A stretch of 64,000 nt of DNA from Astragalus membranaceus (taxonomy: Eukaryota; Streptophyta; Magnoliopsida; Fabales; Fabaceae). The stretch spans positions 85,594,360 through 85,658,359 of the forward strand of contig CM076847.1 of the NCBI GenBank assembly GCA_039519185.1, read 5' to 3'. Within the stretch, counting starts at the first letter, position 1. Each line of letters opens with the position of its first letter. Made by a program: the position numbers and the translations under genes. Of this stretch, positions 24,057-35,180 are shown piece after piece. The notes beneath the pieces were generated by a model. That model was given only the letters and a program-made list of their open reading frames with translations. It did no database searches and was not told the DNA's origin.

Positions 24057-26368
24057 TGTAACATCCTAGATTTTTAACCGGTGATAAATCCAGAATATTA
24101 CTTTTTAGATCTTTCAGAATATGCATCCGTAATTTGGATTAACAAAAACAATATTAAAGACTCACATTGATAGGATTTTCATAAAATACAACTTGTTCGG
24201 TACTTAAAAACATTACTGAGTTCAAAAGACCTATCGGAGTCAACATACAACTTAATCCAGTTTACGAATACATGAATACTATATCCTAATACATAATCTT
24301 TATTAAATGAGACTTAGCACAAAAATAATATGCTACATGTCTATCTTCAAGGTACTCCATGAATTTGGATTCTTTCCTTGCCGTGTACTTCATTAACTTA
24401 ACCTGCTTATTTGAAAAACAAAAACAATAAGGGGTGAGATTACATAATCTCAGTGAGTCCTTTCGAGACTCCCTTACCATAATACGCTCCGAATATCTTT
24501 TAATAATTACCTATGATGCATACCCCTAATGCCTTAGACTTACATAATATAAAAGCTACGACGTACACTATGGGGAACCCGCGTTCTATAAATAAATAGA
24601 ACACACTAACCTAACTTCCTGGGCCTTGAGACAGCTCATGACACCGCCCCAAGTACATCATCCATTATTTAATTCATTTATATTGTGCATACATAGACAC
24701 TAGGTAGTTTACTAAGCATTCATTCATCAATGGGGAGGGTTGAAGAAACAACACCTAACTATTCAGAAATTTCCAGCAACCTTATCAAAATATCAAGAAA
24801 ACATTTGACATACCAAACGGTAACGCAAAATTACAAATGACCACTCATTAGAAAGCTTATGATGTCTAGTTTCTGACTGTGACTTTTGTTTTGCGAAATT
24901 ATGAGCCAATTGGTACAGTTTTAACAAACAATCTACAGGGTTCTGAAACAGGACAGATTATGTCCACCAATTTCTAATATGTTTTAAAATACCAAGACTC
25001 AGTCAAAAATCATGAAATCTAGGTTCAAACTGAAGCAAATTGAGTCTAGTTTACAAAGAAACAGGAACCATTCAAAAAGGGATTCCATAGAAAACTTTAT
25101 GACCAAAATACCGTACCTATACCCAAAGCTGTTCCAGATTTTTGACCTAACTTAAAACATCAATATCTCTGGCTATACTCACCCAAAATCAATCAAACCA
25201 GTGCCAAAAATAAAGGAAATTAAGTCTAGTTTCTAATAAAACACACCACACAAAATATGGATAACCAGGGAGTTCACATTTTCATAAAAATCGAACCTAT
25301 ATCCAGAATGTTTAAAACAGAATTTCCCACACAACAAATTGCACAATTAACACCACTAATCATCAAAATTCAGCAACTAATCCAGAGTGTTCCAGCACAC
25401 AAACACATCTAAATACACATTATAACAATAATTTGGGGAAGTTCCTAGGGTTCAATCATAGGCCTTTCTATTTATACATATTCACAAAAACCGATATCCA
25501 TGAATTCACAAACCGAATTTAACTTAAAACTCAAATTGAGCAATAACAACAACTAACACCCTACCAATCAATCAAATTCAGTAACATCATCATCAACAAC
25601 ATAAACAAGTTTGAAAACAAAACGTGGAACTCACCTTTTCATCGAAGCGGAGACTTTAAAGACGAAAACTACCGTAAAAGTTCCCAAAACCAGTTTCTCC
25701 GAGCTTTAACTCGCCACCCACTAGCTCAAACCCTCTCCAATAAGCCCTATAAGCCCTATGTTCTGACCCAAATCCTTGAAGCTTCAAAATTACCCAAAAT
25801 CTCAGCAACCTAACTTCCAATGTGGATTCCTAAGCCCAAAATCGAAAATGGAAGGATGAAACTCAAGTTTTGACCCACATTCTCTCCTATGGAACTCAAA
25901 TGGAGATGAAGAGGAAGAGGAAGAGGGATCCTTAGCTATCAAAAGGGGTACGGTTTTGAAGAGGAAGGAATGGGCATTTCAATGGAGGTTCAAGGCTCCA
26001 CATTCACCAACACCCTTGAGAGTTCTCCTCTCCTCTCTCTCACTCTAACTTCCTTTCTTTTCCTCTCTAGTGCTCGAAGGTGGAAGGGAAAGAATGAATG
26101 AAGGAAATGTGGTATTGCTTTTATATAAGTGAGCTTGGTGATTTTAGTAAGGGTAAAATGGTCATTTCCCTCACCACTCCTACTCACTCTCCCTTAAACC
26201 CCACAATTAAGCAAACAATTACCTACTTAATGAAAATAAAATAAAACAATTGACACAACAATTATAAAAACCAATTAATCACATTAGTTAATTAAATAGA
26301 CAATTAAATTATGCAAACAAATAAATCAATTAACAGTTATGGAAATTAGAAAAACCGTGAGTGTTACA
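24057..26368 (-). repeat. 5' LTR
   Basis: It begins TGTAACACTCACGG on the minus strand and ends next to the primer site. A TATATAAG TATA-like box near 26121 (+ strand text TTTTATATAAG) fits an LTR that contains transcription signals. Confidence 0.85.
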
Positions 26369-26660
26369 GGAATTATGAGCAGCATACCCATCCCTTAGGG
26401 CCATTTTGGCTTTGGAAATCGAGTTCCACACATGAGAACCAGGGGTATTACTTGAGAAAAGGAAACTACCTTGTCAACAGTACTTGGATTTTATTAGGTT
26501 AACCAAAAGTTTGTCTGCATCATGGTGAACATCCCAAACAAGCTTTCCTAGCATGCCTTTAATTCCCTCTCTAGCCCTTCTAGCCCCAAGGCCACCTTGA
26601 TTCTTAGATTTAGTGACAGTATTCCATCCATCCAACCAAGTGAATGCCCTTGTCAAATGA

Positions 26661-27534
26661 TTTTATTTGACAAGGCTGTAATCCAGTGATTGAAATAAAT
26701 AGTTCATTTGACCAAAAAAAAGAAATAAATAGTTCATGAAAGTCGCCGTCAAATAATTAATTATATTTTACTTGTCCAATAAACATGAGCTTTTCAAAAA
26801 AATAATAATAAACATGAGCTTTTGTTTGATAGACAATAAACATGAGCTAAACATGAGCTAGAGTTGATAAGTACTAGTATAAATTATGAAGATTTTATAG
26901 TTACATTAAGTTAATCCTCTACCACTTAGCATAATGATTTATTCGATTCAGCAATGTTTGACTTAAACATTTATTAGATAAAATTCACTCTAGTAAATAA
27001 TCGAAACAGATATCAAGGCCTATCATTTTTTTTTACTCATTATCAAGGTCTATCATATCACCATATATGATTGTCCACAACACAAGGCACGAAGTGAACA
27101 ATTGGGAGCCGAAGCGAAGTGACATTAGGATTTCAAATCTTTTGTTATTGAGCAGAGACTAAAACGAAAATAGTTGGAACCGTAATTTATGACACTAGTT
27201 TTTTATCAACCTCGACAATCATCAACAAAGACCAAAAATTGGTCAACCAAGCGAATAGATCAATAGAACAAGGGGCTCCATTGCTAGAACATCAGCTTAC
27301 AACTTACAACTATGTTGCAAGCTTCAACACGGACAGCTTCAAATTTTCTGGTTGGAAGAATCAATCGTCTCTAATATGCAGACTTAGCCAAGGACATCCA
27401 CTTAACACCACCATCCCATTGCAATAATTTAAGAATCATCTATTTTATTCTTCATCCGTGCTTCAAGGAAAATCCACACTAAGAAACTAAGGCATGTGTA
27501 AACGCAACGAGTTAGCGCTTCTTGGAACTGAAGC
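26661..27534. other. Spacer and 3' flank of S26-like copy 2
   Basis: No gene was seen in 26661-27350. From about 27350 the text aligns with window positions 1-150, the 3' flank of copy 1 (for example CAATCGTCTCTAATATGCAG). The tandem duplication therefore included downstream DNA. Confidence 0.7.
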
Positions 27535-30500
27535 TCAGGCTTTGGGACTTTTTGCCATCTCATCTATGTCAAGTTCCACTTCCAACACTGGTGAATCCTT
27601 TTGCATGCTGAAATGACTGGCAAGGGAGTAAAATATATTAATAATCAAATCGAACGAACCATCACCATTTGTGCACAGTGAATTAGCCTCAGAAATTTGG
27701 TTGGTTACCTGTTCTGTACACGGCCATGGTCTACAGCACTTCGAAGGCAGTATATGACTCTGCCTTTGATGTTGCTCATGTGAACTGGACCAAATGTTCG
27801 ACTGTCAAATGCTTCCTGTCATGTATGTGGGTGGGAGCAGTAAACAAAAAATTATTCCTTGTTTACAAGAAATTGAGACAAAAACGTAACCAAGATACTA
27901 CAGAACATTTTACTAGCCTTTGTGGAAACATTCACTCAAAGATCAGAGATAGTTCCTAGTTTGATAACAAAATTTCTAAGCTGTAGAAAGACATCAAGGC
28001 AAAAGGACTAAAACTATCAGGTTCAAATAATTATATGCTCGGTTCTCCCTTAACGACATGGACACAGAGGTACATAGAAAAATATTAAGAGGTAGCTACT
28101 AAAATCTTTGGCTTAAGTTCACGTTACTATTACAGTTATTATATTTAGGAAGCTATTTTGGTTACCAACATGGTAAAGGTTAATTCAAACATGAATTAAG
28201 CATTTCTACTTGAGAAATCCAGGCCACAATCATTCACAACCTCCACCCATAGTATTATAGTTGTAAGCAGGACTCTAAATTTCACAAAACTTAAACAAGT
28301 ATGTGGCCAATACTTGCATGTCAATGATAACTAATAGGTTGATTAAATGATATTTTAATCTAGAATTTATACTTCAACATCAATACAATAACAGTGTTTC
28401 AGATTGTAAGGGAGGTGCATAATAATCCACCTAAGGATAGCATAAAGGTAAACTAATAGTAAATAGTCAATGTAAACAAGCCATTTATACCTTGGCTTTC
28501 AATTTTTCATTTTCAGCTAGTACCCAATATTGATTCTTCTTAAGAACAAATGATTCCTCCTCTTCATTAGTAGAAGCCATTTCATCACCTTCAATCGCAG
28601 CTACTCTTCTGACCAGGTAGTTATCTGGCTCTTCTGGGTTCTTCAAGACCACAACATCTCCTACAAAAACATCTCTGTTAAAGAAAAATGGCTATCACTC
28701 ACAAATAATGAAGATGAGAATATACATAAAGAATGAGATTGAAATGAGAATATATAAATCAAAAGATGCCATAATTTCCTATCATAAATCATCTCTAGTG
28801 CGCCAACATTTCAATTCAAACCTTTAGATGACCTATAGTTGTTCCTGATCTCCATCCACATCCAACTATTGGTCTACCTTCTATTTGATCTACCCTCCTT
28901 AGTGGTGCAGTGGTGCTTCTACGAGTCTTCTATCATCTTTCCGCAATGCAAACACCCCAACTTGCCCACACATAAGTGATTCTTAACCCTAAATTATCTT
29001 GTGTAATGTGACCACTCAGCTACTAACCTATCTTAACTTTTTTATCTCTACAGCATTAACCTTATAACATAATTAGAAAAATAATAATGGTAATGGAAAA
29101 AGTCCAAACCAAGATAATGATATATTACCACAACTTTTTCACAAGTAACCTGGATTTTAACAAAGATTGAAGCATTCAGGCCAAAAAATAAATGATATCT
29201 TTTATGATGCATCAAACCTGAGCTGCTATAATAGTAGGCAAAACTTGAGCAAATGAACTGATGAGGCCTTTCTTTTAGGCATAAGTAAAGTGATTAAAAA
29301 ACATTCATGACCTACGAAGCAGAGAATGAACACGGGACAGCACCAAATTCTAAAAATTGTACGAGAATTGACACGAAATGCACATAATTGATATATATTA
29401 TATGTGCAAAAATGAAATAAAAAGTTGGAAAAAGTGAAATTAGTACATGTCAATAGCACCCCTGCCTAATTTTTGTATAACCAAAAAATGCTCAAAAGTT
29501 TAAAACAGCCCCAACCTCTCTATGTGTGATTGCCGTTCAAATGTATATGGCCATGTCCATGTTTTCTGGCTGAGAGGAAGCCGAAACCTGATTTTTAAGC
29601 TGGACAAATAAGAGACATGTGTTATCAATACATCAAGTAGGATATGAGTCCGACACACAAACATGGCACCAAGTGATGTGTATGTTGACTATGTTCTATT
29701 TAATGTTGTCCAAATAAAGTGGGTAACAAAAACCAAACAGATGGTTAGATAGAGGCAGCAAACCACAAGGTGTAAAATATAAATTTAAGAAAAATGTTAT
29801 ACAGAAAATGGTTCTCATCATAACACACAGATTGGGCATAAGAAATACTGACAAATGTATTTCTTCTTCAAGTGTACACTCTATTCAACTCTAATTAAGA
29901 ATCCACTAAGACAAATATATGATGCCATAGCCAGTAGTATAAGATGACAGTCAATCTCAACACGCATTGGAAAAAAGATGACTGACTAAGATTTTCCAAG
30001 CAAGGAAGGGTTGCATTGCTGTCCAATAATGGTTATGACAACACACCAAGAACCAAGAGCGGAAAAAAAAGGTACATAAAAGCAAGTAAAACAAACTGAA
30101 GAAGCTTTTAATAGAAAGCATCTTTGTTGTAGTTATCTATAACTTTATAAGGCTCATATCAAGCACCTTGCATGCAGTAGCAGTCAATATAATTGCACAA
30201 AAAGTAAGTGTAGTGTGTATGATATATTGGATGAATGTGATTACTTTTGGATTGCAACTAATTTGCGAACAAGAAGAGTTGCTCTTTTTCCATCAATAGT
30301 AGGGGCCATCTCCTCTCCTTTAGTCCAGTGCAAGAAGGTCAACCTTCCATGAATGAAGTGCTTAACAACAAAATCCGATAGCTCCTTTCGTTTGACAAAA
30401 CCTCCCGCATAGTTCTGTTCAAAGGAAGGATTTTGAAGTGCAAAAGATGTGATACACAGCTGGAGAAAAGAGGAAAAAAAAACAGGCAAAAATTGCAGTT

Positions 30501-31307
30501 GGCACAATTGTTGTAGGACTTAAACTACAAGGAAACAAACATATGTTGGTTATTGGCAGTTATGGGGGTTATAGATGTATAATAAACACACAAAATTATT
30601 ACTTCCTTGTCTCTGTTAAAGAACCAACAAGAGACGGCAGTTACACAATTACACAGTTACAAGAACAGAATTAATTACAACAATAACTGCTAGTAACTAC
30701 CCACAATTCCTCTAGGACTTAGAGAGCCCAGTCTCTCTCAAACCAAGCCTGACTTAAACAACCGAATGAGAGATATTTCCCCATCCTTATTCTATTATTA
30801 TTATTATATACAGACAACAGCAAACCAATTAACATAAAAAAAGGCCTAATTGTTTGGCCCATTGGGCCTACGCCTAACATAGACATGTTTGATAAGAGGC
30901 CTACTAACAACATATTACCGTAAGTGTCCTTGCTCAGTTGATAACTTCACCATTGTTTCAAATATTTTACATAGTGGTTCCAACAACATTCCTTAGGCAA
31001 CATTGATAACCTGACAGATCAAAAGGAACCCATATGCTTTTCTATCTACTACATTTTTCAAATTATTTAAAAAACCGTATACACGACTGTTGGATAATAT
31101 ATGGGGAATGGAAGCTGATTAACTACCAGGATTCCCAAAATTATGCAATCAGTGAAACCAACAAAGAAATAATATAATAAAATAGAATTTAAAAAAATGA
31201 AAATAAAAGTAAGGGAAGAGAAAAGAGACCTTGAGGCCGAAAGCGATGGAGTATTCTAGCTTGTCGATATGGTACCGAATATATGACAAGAACGAAACCC
31301 TACCCAT
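27535..31307 (-). CDS. S26 signal-peptidase-like protein, tandem copy 2 (206 aa, 5 exons)
   Basis: Exons 31307-31230, 30414-30245, 28674-28491, 27815-27709 and 27616-27535 join in frame to 206 aa, with the same intron phases and internal exon lengths (170, 184, 107 nt) as copy 1. The N terminus is MGRVSFLSYIRY. The core shows HWTKGEEMAPTI and GDVVVLKNPEEP, then DSRTFGPV in exon 4. Again Glu and Arg stand in for the catalytic Ser and Lys. At the end of exon 2, PIPDPT (copy 3) or VADPT (copy 1) is replaced by VAIQK. The C terminus ends at KA, two residues before copy 1. Intron 1 contains a solo-LTR-like insertion at 30544-30912. I predict a functional gene. Confidence 0.85.
30544..30912 (-). 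mobile_element. Solo-LTR-like insertion in intron 1 of copy 2
   Basis: The 369-bp segment begins TGTTGGTTATTGG and ends CTACTAACAACA, absent from the same intron of copies 1 and 3. On the minus strand it has a TATATAATAATAA promoter-like run, so it reads as an LTR in the gene's orientation. ACATAT occurs at both edges but overlaps the ends, so a clean 5-bp TSD is not certain. Confidence 0.6.
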
Positions 31308-32473
31308 TGCAGGGTGTACGTACTGCACTACTGCACTGTCGGCTTCAAAACGAGAACGCGGAGATAGAAGTAGAACCCTCTTTTCTCCGTTAAAACCCGA
31401 AGGTTGTCTCCTTTTTTTCTGCTATGACTGTCGTTACGAAGCTTGGTGAACTGTGAAAAGATCCATGCTATTCTTCGCGAGAGAAATTTTCGTGGAAAAA
31501 CCGGGAAAAGAATAACAATACACATTGACTGACCAATCAAATTGTAAAAAAAACGGTTGTAATTTATATATTTTGCTTAAATATGTTTTTTTTTTGCAAC
31601 TAAGTCTTTCACAAGTGAAACAGTCAACTTGATCATAGAGACAATACCTAAAATGGAGGGTATTAAAGACTTTTTCTAGCTCAACAACTCTCTCTAAATA
31701 TTCTCTCTCATTATATTTTAGCCTAATTCTGAATAGTGGATTTTGTATCTTTCTTTTTGTTTCTATAGTAAAGCTTGTCCTTAAATTTTTTTGTTTATTC
31801 TCATTGTCAATTCATTCACAAAGGTTTAGAGGCACTATCATCACCAAAAAGATTTAACCGAAGTGATTCCTCTTTAGTCAGAGAGCAATTATTTTTTGCT
31901 CTGTACCATACACTCAGTAGAAGCCGCCATTATCAAATGATTTAGTAGGTGTTTGTATTCACGGTGATTCAATTAAACAAACATCAACTAGGAAACTATA
32001 CATTGTAGCTTTTGAAACAATCATGCCTCACGACGTAGAAAATATTAAAATGAACACAGAACCAAACATCGTGTAGCTTGTACTTGTTTTAGATTTTGGC
32101 CACAAAAAATCATGGTAGAAAGATCTTTATATACCCAACTTCAAAATTAATCCAAAAGTTTACCTCAGACCATGTTACCGTAGATTGTGCGGTGTAAACA
32201 ATCATATAATCAAACAGGCTGTTAGACATGCGCAAGACAATACACGACTGCAGAATCAAGAATGGACATTTGTGAATCGTGGATCTATTTTATCAACAGA
32301 GATCCTAATGAGTTCATTCGGCTTGCGAATGCATCATGCTAGTGACATTAACATAACGCCATCATCACATTGCATCAATTTAAAAGTCGTTCATTTTATT
32401 CTTCATCCGATCTTCAATGAAAATCCACGTAAATAAATAAACTCAAGAAGTTAGAGCTTCTCGGAACTGAAGT
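31308..32473. other. Intergenic region between copies 2 and 3
   Basis: It contains the upstream region of copy 2 and the 3' flank of copy 3. Positions 32340-32430 resemble the 3' flanks of copies 1 and 2. No other gene or repeat was recognised. Confidence 0.6.
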
Positions 32474-33065
32474 TTATGCTTTGTGACTTTTTGCCATCTC
32501 ATCTACGTCTAGTTCCATATCCAACACTGGTGAATCCCTTAGCATGCTGAAATGACTGGCAAAAGGTGTAAAATATATTAATAATCAAATCCAAAAAAAA
32601 ACATCCCCATTTGTGCACAATGAATTAGTCTCAGAAATTTGGTTACCTGTTCTGAATACGGCTATGGTCTACAGCACTTTGCAGGCAGTATATGACTCTG
32701 CCTACAATGTCAGGTCATTTGAACTGGACCGAATGTTCGGACTATCAATTGCTTCCTGCCATTTGGGTTGGGAGCAGAAAACAAAGAATTATTCCTTGTT
32801 TAAAAGACATTAGGGAGTCAAAGACATGAAGACATTAGGGAGTCAAAGACATGACCATCTATTACAGAAAATTCAACTAGCCTTTGGGGAAACATTCACC
32901 CAAAGCTTGCAGTTAGTTTAGTTACAAAATTTCAAAGCTGTAAAAAGACATCAAGGGAAAGGGATAACAGGTTTTAAAATAAATATATTCTCGGTACTCA
33001 CTTAACCATACCGACACAGTGCTACATAGAAAATATTAAGAGCTAGGTTGGTTCGGGTTACTATT

Positions 33066-33180
33066 GGCGGCGGGGTAGTTCAACTGGTTTGAGTTAAGGA
33101 TATTAGGAGTTGTGAAAAGAAGTCAAGAGACTGGGGTTGAAACCTTGGCAATGATAAAAACTTGAAGGTAATAGTATTGT
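33066..33180 (+). mobile_element. Probable tRNA-derived SINE fragment in intron 3 of copy 3
   Basis: GGGGTAGTTCAACTGGTTTG resembles a tRNA A box and GGGGTTGAAACC a B box about 60 bp on. Copies 1 and 2 lack this segment at the equivalent place. No TSD was confirmed. Confidence 0.45.
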
Positions 33181-34157
33181 CCTTGTGACTATAACGATTT
33201 ACCAGAAAAATACGGCATTTATACCTTGGCCTTCAATTTTTCATTTTCAGCCACTACCCAACATTGATCCCTCTCAAGAACAAATGGCTCATCCTTTTCA
33301 TCCGTAGAAGCCATTTCATAACCTTCAATTGCACCTAACCTTCTGACTAGGTATTCATCTGGCTTTTCAGGGTTCTTCAAGACCACAACATCTCCTACAA
33401 AAACATGCCTATCAAAGAAAAATGTCCATCACTGGCAAATACAGGAGATGAGAATATACATAAATAATGAGCTCTATGTGTGTTTTCCGTTCAAATTTTA
33501 AATGGCAATGCCTATGTTGTTTGGCCTTGTTGAGGCTGAAAACAAATTTTAAACAGGACAGACATGTAGAGACACCTGTAGTCAATGTATCATGCAGGAT
33601 ACAAATCCGATGCTTAAAGTTGTCAATATAAAGTGGATAGCAGATACCAAAGAGATGGTTAAAATGTGGTAGCAAACCGCGAGGTATAAAATATAATTCA
33701 ACAAAAATTTACACTGAGTAAATGGTTCTCATCATATCATGCAGACTAAGAAGTGATTGATATGTTAGATGAGTATGATTACGTTGGGTCTGGAATTGGT
33801 AATTTGCGAACAAGAAGAGTTGCTCCATTTCCAGCAATAGCAGGGGCCATTTCCTCTCCTTTGTTCCAGTGCAAGAAGGTCAACTTTCCATGAACAAAGC
33901 GCTTCCAAAAAAAATTAACTAGATCTCCTTCTTTGATAAGGCCTCCTTTAAAGTTCTGTTCAAAGATTGCATCAGTCAGAAAATACTTCAAAAGGATGGG
34001 CTTTGAAGTGTTAAAAATGTGATACAAGCGGTGGGACTTAAACTATGAGGAAAAGTATTGTTATAGATGTCATTGCCCGGTAGATAACTTCATCATTTTT
34101 CCAAGTGTTTTACATTTGAGGTTCTTTGTTATATAGCATTATAGCAACATACACAAA

Positions 34158-34293
34158 CTATGAAGCACCGACACTTCTGGTTGAAGACGTGTTCGGACAC
34201 CGACACTTCAATTACTTGTATTTTTCAAATTAAAATATGTGTGTACGTGTCCGTGTCGTGTCCGGTGCCCATGTCTCTGTCGATGCTTCATAG
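34158..34293. mobile_element. hAT MITE (136 bp) in intron 1 of copy 3
   Basis: The ends are CTATGAAGCACCGACA and, in reverse, CTATGAAGCATCGACA. A perfect 8-bp TSD, TACACAAA, flanks it (34150-34157 and 34294-34301). The inner text is rich in GTGTCCG words. A larger relative is at 59870-60746. Confidence 0.9.
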
Positions 34294-35180
34294 TACACAA
34301 AGATAGGCCTCGTGTCCCCCAAATGATCATCTTAATTTCAAATAGTAAATTTAATGAACATAATGGAAAATAGAGAATATATTTGTATAGGACAACCCCA
34401 TTCCAACAACATTCCAAAGGCAATATTAATCCTAAATCCTAATAATAATCTAACAGATCCCAAAGAACTCACGGGCTCTTCTATTTCCGGAACTTTGAAA
34501 AAGGAAATTGCACCCCAGCTTATTGCAATGAAACCCTAGCCTAGCAACAAATGTAGATAATAATTGCCATTGACAGATATATCAGCAAATTTCAAAGCGG
34601 ATAACAAATTTTCAAAACAAAACTAAAAATTTTGTCAAAAAAAAAACAAAACTAAAAATAACACAAAAACACGAGTATTGGATAACATAAGAGGGAATGG
34701 AAGCCGATTAATTACGAGAACTCCGAAAATCATACAATCAGGGAAACCAACAAAAACAACATAATAAATTGGAATCTGAAATTTTACTAAAAGAAAAGGA
34801 AGAAAGAAAAGAGAGACCTTGAAGCTGAGAGCAGCGGAGTATTGTGCCCTGCACTGACAGTATCGAATCCATGTCGACAACGAAACCATTGCAGGGTGCA
34901 GGCAGAGTGTCGTGGCCACCGACTGGCCAGAACGAGAACGCTGAGTTAAAACTAACTCTCTTTTCTTTTCTCCCTTAAAACCCCAAAAAATGTTCTGCTT
35001 TTCTTTCCTTGTGTTTTTCGCCTAACAAGCTTTGTGATTTGTGTTTGTATAAGAAAAAAAAATACTTTGTAAAGTAGAAAAAATAATACTAGTGATTTGT
35101 CTTCAAAAATAATACTAGGGGTTAATTATGTAACCAACAAAATTAATATTTGTGATTTGTCTTCAAAGATTTTGTAAAGC

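Larger units (their letters stand above)
21347..26368 (-). mobile_element. Non-autonomous LTR retrotransposon with 2.3-kb LTRs and a 0.4-kb interior
   Basis: A perfect 5-bp TSD, GGAAT, flanks it (21342-21346 and 26369-26373). Read on the minus strand, the 5' LTR is 26368-24057 and the 3' LTR runs from 23650 to 21347. A match to the initiator-tRNA-Met primer site, TGGTATCAGAGC, follows the 5' LTR at 24053-24042. The interior (24056-23651) has no intact gene, though MQQQLMGI-type codons hint at gag. The 3' LTR lacks the first 14 bp seen in the 5' LTR, so an internal deletion probably ran into it. Confidence 0.9.
20396..26660 (-). pseudogene. LINE 3' end with RNase H domain, split by a large LTR element
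   Basis: Two pieces lie on the minus strand: 26660-26374 and 21346-20396. The first encodes LDGWNTVTKSKNQGGLGARR and GKLVWDVHHDADKL, then DGYAAHNS up to the insertion. The second continues through a zinc-binding-like region and an open 239-aa stretch (21107-20388). This holds a plant LINE RNase H domain: NVDGSCTDNPG, YAELTSIHKGL, YSDSLMVMKLI and REGNSVADFLAKLG carry the D, E, D and D positions. A poly-A run (poly-T on +) near 20398 marks the 3' end. Stops occur before the RNase H stretch. Confidence 0.8.
32474..34889 (-). pseudogene. S26-like copy 3, frameshifted in exon 4
   Basis: Exons 34889-34818, 33955-33783 and 33408-33225 are intact and in frame (143 codons: MVSLSTWIRY, HWNKGEEMAPAI, KLPIPDPT, GDVVVLKNPEKPDEYLVRRL). 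Exon 4 starts at 32755 but has one extra base near 32739-32740 and another near 32715, compared with copies 1 and 2. Reading on gives TAG at 32704-32702 after 160 aa, losing DSRTFGPV and the C terminus. The exon 4 donor (32647/32646) and exon 5, ending TAA at 32476-32474, are still recognisable. Either it is a recent pseudogene or it makes a truncated protein. Confidence 0.8.
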
